From NCBI GenBank assembly GCA_900318065.1, contig ONIY01000002.1, positions 24,482-88,481 on the forward strand: a stretch of DNA of 64,000 nt, read 5' to 3'. The stretch's first letter is position 1. Every line of letters begins with the position of its first letter. A program made the position numbers and the translations under genes. The notes below the pieces were generated by a model that worked only from the letters and a program-made list of their open reading frames with translations, ran no database searches and was not told the origin of the DNA. This DNA is from an uncultured Prevotellaceae bacterium (GTDB lineage Bacteria; Bacteroidota; Bacteroidia; Bacteroidales; Muribaculaceae). This document shows, piece by piece, positions 25,530-34,505 of this stretch.

Positions 25530-27341
25530 TTATGGCTCAATCCAGTCGCCGTTTTGCTTTATCAGCGCTATCAGGCGGGGGATGGCGTCGGCTTCGGGGA
25601 TGTTTTTCTCGATACATTCTTTGCCCTTATAGAGACTTATGCGTCCCACGGCGGCACCCACGTAGCCGTAGTCGGCATCGGCCATCTCGCCAGGGCCGTT
25701 CACCACGCATCCCATCACGCCTATCTTGAGGTGGGTGAGGTGCTGGGTGGCTTGCTGCACGCGGCGCACGGTGGTTTGAAGGTCAAACATCGTTCGCCCG
25801 CAGCTGGGGCACGAGATGAACTCGGTCTTGGTGGTGCGCAGCCTGGCTGCCTGAAGGATAGCGAAGGCATATCCCACCACTTCGTTCTGATTGCCGTAAC
25901 CAGGGGCGTCGAGCCAGATGCCGTCGCCCATGCCGTTGAGCAGCACTGCGCCCAGGTCGGCACCAGCCTTCACCTGCAGCCACTCGCTGTCGCTGTCGGG
26001 GTAGGTGTTGTGCAGGATAACTGGGCAATTGATGCCTGCATCGGCAAGGGAGTGGATGAGCGCCTGCTGGCAACCGCTGGTGTTGATATTGTCGGGCGTG
26101 ACAATCAATGCCACGTTGTCGCAGTCCTTGAGGAAGAGCAACTTGTTGATGGGCGTGCTTGCTGGCACTTCGAGCCACTTGAGGGGTGCGGCAGTCTTCT
26201 CGTCCCAGTTCTCAAGGGTGAATAGGGGAGAGGTGCTTGCCTCGCCGCTGTAGACGCTTGCCGGCACGATGAAACGGTCGGTGCCAGTGGTTGCGCCGGT
26301 GGCGCTGTAGAAGAAGTCGGGACGGCGGTTGCCCGTTACCTCTTGTGGCGTGCACGATGCAATGACGATGGGTTTCTTGCCGCCCACCATGCCCTCGATG
26401 CTGTTGCCCATGCGACGTTGGGGCAGCAGTGGGTCAAAGCCCTTGCAGTAGTGCCCCTCGATGTGGGGATGTCCTTCGCGGCTGGTGATGTAGTCAACGA
26501 GTTTGCGGGCAACAGGAACCTCAAGCTCGGGGTCTTCGCTGAGCGAGACACGAATGGTGTCGCCCAGGCCCTGACTCATGAGCGCGCCAATTCCCACGGC
26601 GCTCTTTATGCGGCCATCCTCGCCAAATCCTGCCTCGGTGACGCCCAGGTGCAACGGGAAGTGCATGTCCTCGGCATCCATGGCGGCAACGAGGCGACGC
26701 ACGGCTTCGACCATCACCACCACATTCGACGCTTTCATCGAGATTACAACATCGTTGAACTGCTGCTCGACAAACACCCTGAGGTATTCCATCACACTCT
26801 CAACCATGCCAGGGGCGGTGTTGCCATAGCGGCTCATGATGCGGTCGCTCAGCGAACCGTGGTTCACACCCAGTCGCACCGCTGTGCCGTGCTTGCGGCA
26901 CAAGTCGATGAAGGGCACCAGCGCGTCGTGGATGCGCTGCAACTCGGCCTGGTATTCCTCGTCGGTATAGGCAAGGCTCTTGAATTGCCGTGCCGGGTCA
27001 ACGAAGTTGCCTGGATTGATGCGCACCTTGTCGGTGACCTGTGCTGCTGCCAGGGCGGCACGGGGGTTGAAGTGGATGTCGGCAACCAGAGGCACGTGGC
27101 AGCCCTGGCGGTGCATCTCGCTGCGAATGATGCCCAGGTTCTGGGCTTCGCGCACTCCCTGGGTGGTGAGGCGCACATAGTGTGCTCCAGCGCTTGCAAT
27201 GCGCATGCACTGCTGCACGCTCGCCTCGATGTCGTTGGTCGACGTGTTGGTCATCGACTGCACCCTGATGGGGTAGTCGCTGCCCAGTGGCGTGTTGCCA
27301 ATGTTGACAGTTACTGTTTTGCGACGATGGTAGTTGAACAT
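25530..27341 (-). CDS. ispG: 4-hydroxy-3-methylbut-2-enyl diphosphate synthase (IspG), long type
   Basis: 603 residues, the long form of Bacteroidetes, with an insert absent from the 370-residue E. coli enzyme. The N-terminal TIM barrel begins VNIGNTPLGSDYPIRVQSMTNTST-like. The C-terminal domain holds the 4Fe-4S ligands in CPSCGRTMFDLQ and GVMGCVVNGPGE. IspG makes HMBPP in the methylerythritol phosphate route to isoprenoids, which also feeds the MenA reaction encoded nearby. It reads in the same direction as the membrane phosphatase and rpoN genes upstream, with a 46-base gap. Confidence 0.96.
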   Translation of the reverse strand: MFNYHRRKTVTVNIGNTPLGSDYPIRVQSMTNTSTNDIEASVQQCMRIASAGAHYVRLTTQGVREAQNLGIIRSEMHRQGCHVPLVADIHFNPRAALAAAQVTDKVRINPGNFVDPARQFKSLAYTDEEYQAELQRIHDALVPFIDLCRKHGTAVRLGVNHGSLSDRIMSRYGNTAPGMVESVMEYLRVFVEQQFNDVVISMKASNVVVMVEAVRRLVAAMDAEDMHFPLHLGVTEAGFGEDGRIKSAVGIGALMSQGLGDTIRVSLSEDPELEVPVARKLVDYITSREGHPHIEGHYCKGFDPLLPQRRMGNSIEGMVGGKKPIVIASCTPQEVTGNRRPDFFYSATGATTGTDRFIVPASVYSGEASTSPLFTLENWDEKTAAPLKWLEVPASTPINKLLFLKDCDNVALIVTPDNINTSGCQQALIHSLADAGINCPVILHNTYPDSDSEWLQVKAGADLGAVLLNGMGDGIWLDAPGYGNQNEVVGYAFAILQAARLRTTKTEFISCPSCGRTMFDLQTTVRRVQQATQHLTHLKIGVMGCVVNGPGEMADADYGYVGAAVGRISLYKGKECIEKNIPEADAIPRLIALIKQNGDWIEP

Positions 27342-27387
27342 ATTTTGGGTTTATATTGTTTTTGTTGGGAGAAATTCAGTGTTTTTG

Positions 27388-28038
27388 TTATCCAAAGAGG
27401 CGCATCATGAGCGACACGCACAGGAAGCCGTTGGCCCATCCTGCCACCACTTGCATGAAGGTGTGGCGCTTCAGGAGCATTCGTGCCGAGCCCAGCAGGC
27501 CGCACAGCCCTATCGCCACAATGATGTAGAACATCATCCAGGCGGGGCTCACCACCTCCAGGTCCATGGCGTCGAGCTGGCACAGCATTCCCAGCAAGCC
27601 GCCCATTCCCGCCATGTGAGCGCTGATTTTCCATTTCAGGTTCACTAGGGTAGAGATGAGGCAGGCAAGGGCTCCTCCAGCGGCAAACATCACCATCCAC
27701 TGTGGCTCGTGGGTATAGGCAAGATACCACACGGCACCCAGGTAGAACACTGTTGCGGCAATGTAGGGCAGCAGGCGCTCGTCGCGTTTTACCATGCGCT
27801 TGTCCTTGATGAACTTGAAGTTGTGCAGCAAGGCGATAGTGGCCATGGGCAGCACGCAGGTGATGCCCAGGATGATGATGAGCAGGTTGATGCGCGAGCC
27901 CACGCTGTCGAGCACCTTAGGCGAGATGCTCAATGCCATGAGCATTGCATAACTGGGCGTGAGCAGTGGGCTTAGCACCGTTGAGGTGAAGCGTGCCATC
28001 TCGTCGAGAAATCTTATTCTTGCTATTCGTGAAGTCAT
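27388..28038 (-). CDS. PAP2-like membrane protein
   Basis: 216 residues with six hydrophobic segments. KWKISAHMAGMGGL and SARMLLKRHTFMQVVAGWANG resemble motifs 2 and 3 of a PAP2-type phosphatase family found in Bacteroidetes, although the first lysine/arginine motif is only suggested by DKRMVKRDERLLPY. Likely a lipid phosphatase or a non-catalytic relative in the inner membrane. It lies between rpoN (17 bases) and ispG (46 bases), all minus strand. A shorter start at residue 14 is possible. Confidence 0.6.
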   Translation of the reverse strand: MTSRIARIRFLDEMARFTSTVLSPLLTPSYAMLMALSISPKVLDSVGSRINLLIIILGITCVLPMATIALLHNFKFIKDKRMVKRDERLLPYIAATVFYLGAVWYLAYTHEPQWMVMFAAGGALACLISTLVNLKWKISAHMAGMGGLLGMLCQLDAMDLEVVSPAWMMFYIIVAIGLCGLLGSARMLLKRHTFMQVVAGWANGFLCVSLMMRLFG

Positions 28039-28055
28039 GGCGGTGTGTGGAGGGT

Positions 28056-29579
28056 TTATAGGGTTTTGCGTTGCCGTGCAACAGGAATTCTCATGCTCTC
28101 TCGATATTTTGCCACGGTGCGGCGCTTGATGTCATAGCCTCGCTCTTGCAGGGTTGCACACAGGCGGTCGTCGGTGAGCGGTTTTGTCTTGTCCTCGCCG
28201 TCAATCATCTCCTTAATGATTTCCTTGATGGCTGTGGCCGAGGCGTCGTTGTCGTTGAGGCGCTTGACAAAGAAGTACTTGAGCGGGAAAATGCCCCAGT
28301 TGGTGTCGACATATTTGTTTTGCTGCGCACGCGAGATGGTCGAGGTGTCATAGCCTGTGGCCTCGGCAATGTCGTTGAGCACCATGGGCTTGAGCGACAT
28401 GGTGTCGCCAGTGATGAAGAACTCCTGCTGCTTGAGCATGATGAACTTCATGATCTTGTGGAGTTTTTCCTGGCGCATCTTGAGCAGCATGATGAAATTA
28501 GTGGCATTCTCATACTGCCGTTTGATGTTCACTGCTTCGTCGCTAAGGCTGGAGCTGTCGGCCTTGTTGCCGGCGATGTGCTTGTAGGCTATCTCGTAGC
28601 TCTCCGAGATTTGAAGCTCGGGGATGTCGTTCACCACGGTGAGGTGGAGCTTGTCGTTGTCGGCAGTGACTATAAAGTCGGGGGTGATGTGCGAGGCGTT
28701 GGCAAGTCGCTCACCGCTGTTGAAGATGTTGCCTGGGCGAGGATTGGTGCGCTTGATGATTTTGTCGGCTTGCTGGAATGCGGTCTCGCTGATGTTGAGC
28801 AAGTCGATAATCTTGTCGTAGTGGTGCTTCTCATAGGCGTCGAAGTGCTTGTCAACGATCTCGCGGGCAAGTCGTGCCGCGTCGATGTCAACGCCTTTCA
28901 TGTCGTCGATTTGCAGCAAGATGCACTCCCTGGTGCTGGTGGCGGCAATGCCGGCGGGCTCCAGGTCTTGTATCACCTCGAGCACTTCCTGGACCTCTTG
29001 AGGAGAGACAAAGATGTTCTCTTTAGAGATGATGTCGCCACAAATCGAGGGAATGGGACGGCGCAGCAGGCCATCGTCTTCTATCTCGCCAATGATATAC
29101 TCGGCAATGACGAGCTGATGCTCGTCGAGGTCGCGCTCGCGCACCTGGGTCATGAGGGTCTCATACATCGACGCCTCACTCACCACCGGTGGGCGGTACA
29201 CGTCGGGGTTATACTGGCGGCGCTTGGTCTGGATATATCCCAGCCCGTCGTCGTTTCGGTCGTCATAGTCTTCGTCGGTCACCGTGTAGGGCGACTCAAA
29301 GGGGTCCTCGTTGCTGTTGCCCAGTTCCTGACTGTCTTTATCGTCCTGGCTCTCGTCTTTCTCGTCGCTTGAGCCGTAGTCGTAGTCATCCTGATGGCTG
29401 TCGCTGGCCTCCTCAAGTGCAGGATTGTCGTTGAGTTCCACCTCGATGCGGTCTTTAATCTCCTCATCGTTCATCTCAATGAGTTGCCCCAGGAGCACTT
29501 GGTTCTGGGAGGCACGCTGAGTTTGGATTTGCTCAAGGCTCAGCTTCTGTATCTGTTGAAAGTCGTCTCTTTCGCTCAT
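28056..29579 (-). CDS. rpoN: RNA polymerase sigma-54 factor
   Basis: 507 residues. Region I is glutamine-rich (LSLEQIQTQRASQNQVLLGQ, residues 13-32). An acidic region II (about 60-110) is followed by the core-binding and HTH parts and by the RpoN box, RRTVAKYRESM, near the C-terminus. Sigma-54 directs polymerase to -24/-12 promoters and needs AAA+ activators; none is in the window. The start at 29579 opens region I; the open frame further upstream is only translated repeat sequence. Confidence 0.95.
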   Translation of the reverse strand: MSERDDFQQIQKLSLEQIQTQRASQNQVLLGQLIEMNDEEIKDRIEVELNDNPALEEASDSHQDDYDYGSSDEKDESQDDKDSQELGNSNEDPFESPYTVTDEDYDDRNDDGLGYIQTKRRQYNPDVYRPPVVSEASMYETLMTQVRERDLDEHQLVIAEYIIGEIEDDGLLRRPIPSICGDIISKENIFVSPQEVQEVLEVIQDLEPAGIAATSTRECILLQIDDMKGVDIDAARLAREIVDKHFDAYEKHHYDKIIDLLNISETAFQQADKIIKRTNPRPGNIFNSGERLANASHITPDFIVTADNDKLHLTVVNDIPELQISESYEIAYKHIAGNKADSSSLSDEAVNIKRQYENATNFIMLLKMRQEKLHKIMKFIMLKQQEFFITGDTMSLKPMVLNDIAEATGYDTSTISRAQQNKYVDTNWGIFPLKYFFVKRLNDNDASATAIKEIIKEMIDGEDKTKPLTDDRLCATLQERGYDIKRRTVAKYRESMRIPVARQRKTL

Positions 29580-29596
29580 AGTTCTCTGTTTTGTTA

Positions 29597-29775
29597 TGGT
29601 CGTGGATCGGAGGTCGGGAATGGGGGATCGGGGATTGTGGGTCGAGCAATCGAGCAGTCGAGCAATCGAACAATCGAACAATCGAACAATCGAACAATCG
29701 ATAGAAACCGATCCTCTATCCTCTATCCTCTATCCTCTATCCTCTATCCCCGATCCCCATCCTCCATCCCCCACA
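29597..29775. repeat. Mirrored heptad array with octad core
   Basis: Left: G-rich heptads around GGGGATCGGGGATTG. Centre: octads GTCGAGCA, ATCGAGCA, then four ATCGAACA copies. Right: CTCTATC heptads (five in a row at about 29712-29749) and CCCGATC/CCCCATC/CTCCATC variants. The right block is roughly the reverse complement of the left. It lies upstream of rpoN. No gene is seen in the 279 bases between rpoN and the next gene. Confidence 0.8.
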
Positions 29776-29858
29776 AAATTACTACTTAATTTTATTATAA
29801 CAAAAAACTTTCCACTATAAATGAGAAAAACAGTAAGAAAGCGGCTTGGCGTGGCGGT

Positions 29859-30947
29859 TTAGTTCTGGATTGTTGCCACGATATACTCCGAGCGGGTGCC
29901 TATGCGGTACTTGCCGCCCCAGATGCCTAGTCCCGACGACACATAGTACTGTGTGTCGCCTTTCTTGCAGTAGCCCCATGCGTTCTCATACATCTTGTGA
30001 ACCATCAGGCTCATGGGCCACACCTGGCCCTCGTGGGTGTGTCCGCTCAGCTGGAAGTCGATGCCTGCCTGCTGAGCCTCCTCGAGGTGGTAGGGCTGGT
30101 GGTCGAGAAGGATGGTGAACTTGCCCTTGTCGACGCCCGCAATGAGTTGCTTCACGCTCTTGCGCTTGAAATTGGAGCGGTCGTCACGCCCGGCTATCAC
30201 CAGGTCGCCCAGGGTGACAGTGCTGTCGCGCAGCAGGGTGATGCCCGCCTGCTTGTAAAAGTCGAGCGACTTGTCAATGCCTGTGATGTACTCGTGGTTG
30301 CCCAGGCAAGCCACCACCGGCGCGTTGAACTGGCGGAAGTCGGCAGCCATGTCTTCCTCAAGCAGGGGCCTCACATAGCCGTCGATGATATCGCCCGCCA
30401 CGAGAATCAGGTCGGGCTTCTCGGCGTTGATCATTTTCACCCAGCGTTGCCACTCTGCCTTGCGGTTGTGGTAGCCCAGGTGCAGGTCGCTGAGCATCAC
30501 CACCTTCACTGGCGACTGCAGCTGCTTGCCGGTGTGGATGGTGAGGGGTTCGCGCACCTTGTTGTGGTAGTGGATGTTGCCATAGATGAGCAGTCCTGCC
30601 ACCAGGGCGGTGATAGTGCCTGCAGTCCACGCGTTGCTGTGTAGCCACTCCCGGGGCACGAGGTGCACAAGCCTGCCCAGGTCGAGTACCAGGAAGGCGA
30701 TGAGCAGGTACAGGAACACGATGAGCCACGAGGTGCTGATGTCGTAGGTCGCCGAGGCGAGCCACAGCGGCATGCGGTCAAATGCGCCAAAGATGCCGGT
30801 GAACATCATCACCAGTGCTGCTGCCATGAGGACTACCACAGTCCACTTGCCCCAAGTGGGCAAGGGCAGCACTTGATAAACGTGCCACAGCACATAAACA
30901 TTGGCGGCAAGCGCAACGAGCAATACTATGATAAAACCTATTTTCAT
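29859..30947 (-). CDS. Membrane-anchored metallophosphoesterase
   Basis: 362 residues. Four N-terminal helices (about 2-22, 35-55, 70-90, 105-125) are followed by a calcineurin-like domain with its metal motifs in order: SDLHLGYHN near residue 153, GDIIDGY near 184, GNHEY near 217, and SGHTHEGQ near 302. This type is often annotated as a UDP-2,3-diacylglucosamine-like or general phosphodiesterase; the substrate is unknown. Its promoter box lies at 30973-30980. Confidence 0.9.
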   Translation of the reverse strand: MKIGFIIVLLVALAANVYVLWHVYQVLPLPTWGKWTVVVLMAAALVMMFTGIFGAFDRMPLWLASATYDISTSWLIVFLYLLIAFLVLDLGRLVHLVPREWLHSNAWTAGTITALVAGLLIYGNIHYHNKVREPLTIHTGKQLQSPVKVVMLSDLHLGYHNRKAEWQRWVKMINAEKPDLILVAGDIIDGYVRPLLEEDMAADFRQFNAPVVACLGNHEYITGIDKSLDFYKQAGITLLRDSTVTLGDLVIAGRDDRSNFKRKSVKQLIAGVDKGKFTILLDHQPYHLEEAQQAGIDFQLSGHTHEGQVWPMSLMVHKMYENAWGYCKKGDTQYYVSSGLGIWGGKYRIGTRSEYIVATIQN

Positions 30948-30972
30948 GTCTATAATATATTCGTTTTGTGTG

Positions 30973-30980
30973 CAAAATTA
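30973..30980 (-). promoter_or_regulatory. -7 box for the metallophosphoesterase gene
   Basis: TAATTTTG on the minus strand, ending 26 bases before the ATG at 30947. Confidence 0.6.
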
Positions 30981-31033
30981 GTCATTTTAATTTTTATTCA
31001 CGTCAGGATATCGGTTTTTTCAATTTAATTCAT

Positions 31034-31041
31034 TATTTTTG
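31034..31041 (+). promoter_or_regulatory. -7 box for the nitroreductase-like gene
   Basis: TATTTTTG followed 15 bases later by the first ATG (31056). It forms a divergent promoter region with the box at 30973-30980. Confidence 0.55.
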
Positions 31042-31055
31042 TCAAAATTTTTTTA

Positions 31056-31664
31056 ATGACTATGGCAAAATACAATTTACTGTTTTCAGCGATAATTATG
31101 CTTATGGCAAGTTTTTCAATCAATGCCGAGGTTCTTCCTGCTCCGCAAACCACTGGTGGCAAGCCACTTATGCAAGTGATGAGCGAGCGCAAGTCGAGCC
31201 GTGACTATAAGGAGAACCAGACGGTCACTAAGCAGGACCTGAGCAACATGCTATGGGCGGCGTGGGGAATAACTCACGATGGCAAGCGCACCGTGGCTAC
31301 CGCGATGAACCGCCAGGAACTGGTGCTTTATGTGGTAACACCCACCGAGGTGAGCCGCTATAACCCCGAGGCCAACACCCTCACCGTGGTCAACACTGGC
31401 GACTTCCGCAAGCTCTCTACCATGCAGGACTTTGCAGCCGTTGCGCCCATCAACATTGTGATGGTGGTCGACACCAGCAAGCAGGAGCGCCCCGAGTTCC
31501 AGGGCTACACCGCTGGCGCTGCATCACAAAATATCTACCTCTATTGCGCACAAGCAGGTCTTAAGAGCGTTGTGCGTGCTGGCTTCGACCGCGAGAAGTT
31601 GCCACAGGCTCTGAAACTGGGCGCCAACGAGCGCATCCTCTTTGTGCAGACGGTGGGTAAATAA
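31056..31664 (+). CDS. Secreted nitroreductase/SagB-type oxidoreductase
   Basis: 202 residues with a signal peptide (cleavage after INA, about residue 25). The rest matches the nitroreductase fold of the SagB/ThcOx group: MSERKSSRDYKENQTVTKQDLSNMLWAAWGI near residue 45, and AAGAASQNIYLYCAQAGLKSVVRAGFDR-like sequence near the end. Such enzymes bind FMN; the export signal is unusual for a flavoenzyme but common in this Bacteroidetes subgroup. ATG at 31062 is an alternative start. Substrate unknown. Confidence 0.82.
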   Translation: MTMAKYNLLFSAIIMLMASFSINAEVLPAPQTTGGKPLMQVMSERKSSRDYKENQTVTKQDLSNMLWAAWGITHDGKRTVATAMNRQELVLYVVTPTEVSRYNPEANTLTVVNTGDFRKLSTMQDFAAVAPINIVMVVDTSKQERPEFQGYTAGAASQNIYLYCAQAGLKSVVRAGFDREKLPQALKLGANERILFVQTVGK

Positions 31665-31681
31665 AGTGTTGAGACTAAGTC

Positions 31682-32446
31682 ATGTATCCTAAAAAATACA
31701 TCTTCATTGTTGCGATGGCTCTTGCTGTTGCGGCAGTGGTTATGCACTCTTGCAAGAAGGAGAAGCAATATCGCGACTACTTCGACAAGAGCCAGCTCAA
31801 GTATATCGAGAAACTGGGCAACAAGCCCAAGCTTGCCGACAAGCATCTCGAGGCCGACACTTCGTGGGTCGACAAGAACGGGTTGCACCGCCTCGACGTG
31901 ACGCCGCTGCCTGGTGCCTACGAGGACCTCTTTGTGGACTATAACGACGTGCAGATTCCTCATGCCAAGAAGAATGGCATCGAGTCCATCGACAATTTCC
32001 ATGATGCCTATCACCTGCGGCAACCGCTGGTGAAAATCGCCACCTGCGAGGCCTATTATCTCGACTCGCTCACTCACTCCATGCCCTACCTCGTGCCCAA
32101 GGCAGCACTGGTGCTCGAGGAGATAGGGTGCGCGTTTGCCGACTCGGTGAAGGCGCATGGTGGCAGTCCCTATCGCATTGTGGTGACCAGCTGCACGCGT
32201 TCGCAATACACTGTGGGCAAGCTTGTTAAGGTTAACCGTAACGCCTCGGCGCGCTCGTGCCACATGTTTGGCACCACGTTCGACCTCAGCTGGATGCATT
32301 TTGAACCCTACAACAACGACTATCTCATTAGCCCCGAGGACCTGAAGGCAATCCTGGGACATGTGCTGCTCGACTTCAAGAACAAGAAGCGCTGCACTGT
32401 GCTCTACGAGAGATGGCAGTGCTGCTTCCACATGACAGTGATTTAG
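31682..32446 (+). CDS. DUF5715-like lipoprotein, possible M15-type peptidase
   Basis: 254 residues. The lipoprotein signal ends VMHSC (cysteine near residue 24). TSCTRSQYTVGKL near residue 170 and SCHMFGTTFDLSW near 197 resemble the S-x-H-x-x-G-x-x-x-D zinc site of M15 D-Ala-D-Ala peptidases, and the C-terminal ERWQCCFHMTV supplies a further histidine. This would make it a periplasmic cell-wall hydrolase, an inference from motif spacing. It lies 17 bases after the nitroreductase gene. Confidence 0.65.
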   Translation: MYPKKYIFIVAMALAVAAVVMHSCKKEKQYRDYFDKSQLKYIEKLGNKPKLADKHLEADTSWVDKNGLHRLDVTPLPGAYEDLFVDYNDVQIPHAKKNGIESIDNFHDAYHLRQPLVKIATCEAYYLDSLTHSMPYLVPKAALVLEEIGCAFADSVKAHGGSPYRIVVTSCTRSQYTVGKLVKVNRNASARSCHMFGTTFDLSWMHFEPYNNDYLISPEDLKAILGHVLLDFKNKKRCTVLYERWQCCFHMTVI

Positions 32447-32491
32447 AAAAGTAACTTACATCCATCTAACATATTCAATATCAAAACAATA

Positions 32492-33229
32492 ATGAATGAA
32501 CAAAATGCTCTTGCCAACTATCTGAAATATACTGGCAAAAAATCTTTCAACTTCACAACCGCTCTCGTCGACATGGACGGAGTGCTCTTCGACTCAATGA
32601 AGAATCACACCCGCGCCTGGGTGAAACTGATGAAGAAGAACGGCATCAAGTGCACGCGCGATGAGTTCTACATGTATGAGGGAATGACTGGACGTGACAT
32701 CATCAAGATGAAGTTCAAGAACGGAGCCGGCAAGAATGTGACCGACGACGAGGCGCAGGCGCTCTACAAGGTGAAGACACGCTATTTCACCGAGCTTGGC
32801 GACGTGGAGACGGTGGAAGGGACTCTCGCTGTGCTGCAGGCGCTGAAACAGGCAGGCATCAAGTGTGTGCTGGTGACTGGTTCGGGCACGCAGTCGATGC
32901 TGGAGCGCATTGATACCGACTACCCCGACATCTTCGACGAGCAACGCGTTACTGCTGCCGATGTGAAGCGCGGCAAGCCCAACCCCGAGCCCTATCTCAA
33001 GGCGATGGCTAAGGTGGGCGTGCAGCCCAACGAATGTGTTGTCCTTGAGAATGCCCCTCTGGGCGTTCAGGCTGGGCACACGGCAGGATGCTTCACCGTG
33101 GGCGTGACCACGGGTCCTATTCCTGAGAAGGATATGTACAAGGCTGGAGCCGATGTGGTCTACAAAGACATGGCATCGCTGCTCGAGGCACTGCCAGCCC
33201 TGCAAGAGGCGTTTAAGCAGCAACAATGA
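32492..33229 (+). CDS. HAD superfamily hydrolase, beta-phosphoglucomutase-like
   Basis: 245 residues. HAD motif I is VDMDGVLFDS near residue 27, motif II is VTGSG near 131, motif III lysine is in RGKPNPEPY near 165, and motif IV appears around VVLENAPLGVQAG. The alpha-helical cap between motifs I and II is typical of subclass Ia (phosphoglucomutase/phosphatase). The physiological substrate is not evident. It ends 13 bases before aroB, suggesting cotranscription. Confidence 0.88.
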   Translation: MNEQNALANYLKYTGKKSFNFTTALVDMDGVLFDSMKNHTRAWVKLMKKNGIKCTRDEFYMYEGMTGRDIIKMKFKNGAGKNVTDDEAQALYKVKTRYFTELGDVETVEGTLAVLQALKQAGIKCVLVTGSGTQSMLERIDTDYPDIFDEQRVTAADVKRGKPNPEPYLKAMAKVGVQPNECVVLENAPLGVQAGHTAGCFTVGVTTGPIPEKDMYKAGADVVYKDMASLLEALPALQEAFKQQQ

Positions 33230-33242
33230 CGCTGGTGCAGCA

Positions 33243-34289
33243 ATGTCGCAAGAATTGATTTATACTAACAAAGTAGATGCCACCCTCAAGTCGATTATTG
33301 AGGGTGGCAATTACAATCGTGTGATGGTGCTCGTCGACAGCAACACCAGGCTGGTGGCGCTGCCGCAACTGCCTTGTCTGAGTGATGCCTGGGTCATTGA
33401 GTTTCCCGCTGGCGACGAGAATAAGAGCACTGCCACGCTCGCTGCCGTGTGGCGCGCTATGGAAGACGGCAAGGCTACTCGCCACTCGCTGCTGGTGAAC
33501 CTGGGTGGGGGAGTGGTGACCGACTTGGGCGGTCTCGCCGCTGCCACTTTCAAGCGCGGCATCCATTTCGTCAACGTTCCCACCACACTGCTGGCGGCTG
33601 TCGACGCTGCCGTGGGTGGCAAGACGGGGGTGAATTTCAACGGCCTGAAAAACGAGATAGGGGTGTTTGCGCCTGCTCAGGAGGTGATTGTGAGCACCTG
33701 CTTTTTCGCGACTCTGTCGCGAGAGGAGCTCAAGTCGGGCTTTGCCGAGATGCTCAAGCACGCGATGCTCGACTCGCACGACCATTTCGCGCGGCTGCTG
33801 CATTTCGACCTTCATGATATTGATTACGACAAGCTGCTCGAACTCTTGCCCGCTTCGTTGCAGGTGAAGCAGCGCATTGTGGAGCAAGACCCCACCGAGG
33901 CTGGTCTGCGCAAAGCGCTCAACCTGGGGCACACCGTGGGCCACGCCTTCGAGAGCAAGGCGATGAGCGACGGCAGACCGGTGCCGCATGGTTATGCTGT
34001 GGCATGGGGACTGGTGGCAGAGGCGGTGCTCTCGCACATGACGCTGGGCTTCCCAAGCAGCGACCTCTACAGCCTCGCCCGCTTTGTGAAGGAGAACTAT
34101 GGCATGTTTCACTTCACCTGCGACCATTACGACCAGTTGATCGACCTGATGCGCCACGACAAGAAGAGCCGCGATGGCGAGATAAACTGCACGCTGCTCA
34201 AGCAATGTGGCGACCCAAAGATTGACAACACTATCACAACCCACGACATCAAAGCCGCCCTCGATATCTACCGAGACTTGATGGAATAG
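33243..34289 (+). CDS. aroB: 3-dehydroquinate synthase
   Basis: 348 residues. The NAD-binding loop is NLGGGVVTDLGGLAAAT near residue 86, and the zinc ligands lie in KHAML and GHTVGHAFE, with HGYAVAWG after them. AroB converts DAHP to 3-dehydroquinate in the shikimate pathway. The ATG at 33243 is chosen over an upstream frame that lies within the HAD gene. It is convergent with the MATE gene across a repeat array. Confidence 0.95.
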   Translation: MSQELIYTNKVDATLKSIIEGGNYNRVMVLVDSNTRLVALPQLPCLSDAWVIEFPAGDENKSTATLAAVWRAMEDGKATRHSLLVNLGGGVVTDLGGLAAATFKRGIHFVNVPTTLLAAVDAAVGGKTGVNFNGLKNEIGVFAPAQEVIVSTCFFATLSREELKSGFAEMLKHAMLDSHDHFARLLHFDLHDIDYDKLLELLPASLQVKQRIVEQDPTEAGLRKALNLGHTVGHAFESKAMSDGRPVPHGYAVAWGLVAEAVLSHMTLGFPSSDLYSLARFVKENYGMFHFTCDHYDQLIDLMRHDKKSRDGEINCTLLKQCGDPKIDNTITTHDIKAALDIYRDLME

Positions 34290-34505
34290 GGGATCGGGGA
34301 TGGGGGATGGGAGATCGGTGTCCATCGAATGCTCGAATGCTCGATCGCTCGAAGACTCGACCGCTCGAATGCTCGACCGCTCGAATGCTCGACCGCTCGA
34401 ATGCTCGACCGCTCGAATGCTCGACCGCTCGAATGCTCGAATGCTCGAATGCTCGATCGCTCGACTTCCCATCCCCGATCCACTATCCTCGATCCCCCAT
34501 CCTTG
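34289..34505. repeat. Mirrored heptad array with octad core between convergent genes
   Basis: Left: GGGGATC/GGGGATG/GAGATCG heptads. Centre: about seventeen octads of the CTCGANNN type, mostly CTCGAATG alternating with CTCGACCG (34328-34465). Right: CCCATCC, CCGATCC, ACTATCC, TCGATCC, CCCATCC heptads. The right block holds the stop codon of the MATE gene (34483-34485). Confidence 0.85.

Noticed and set aside
26343-27410. A 355-codon plus-strand frame opposite ispG
   Set aside because: Antisense shadow: no recognisable domain, histidine-rich, and ispG is unmistakable on the other strand.
29580-29681. A longer start for RpoN through upstream codons
   Set aside because: The upstream codons are translated repeat sequence, and region I of sigma-54 begins at 29579.
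34322-34465. Regular repeats that might suggest a CRISPR array
   Set aside because: The units are only 8 bases long with no spacers, so this is a simple tandem array; no cas gene is present.
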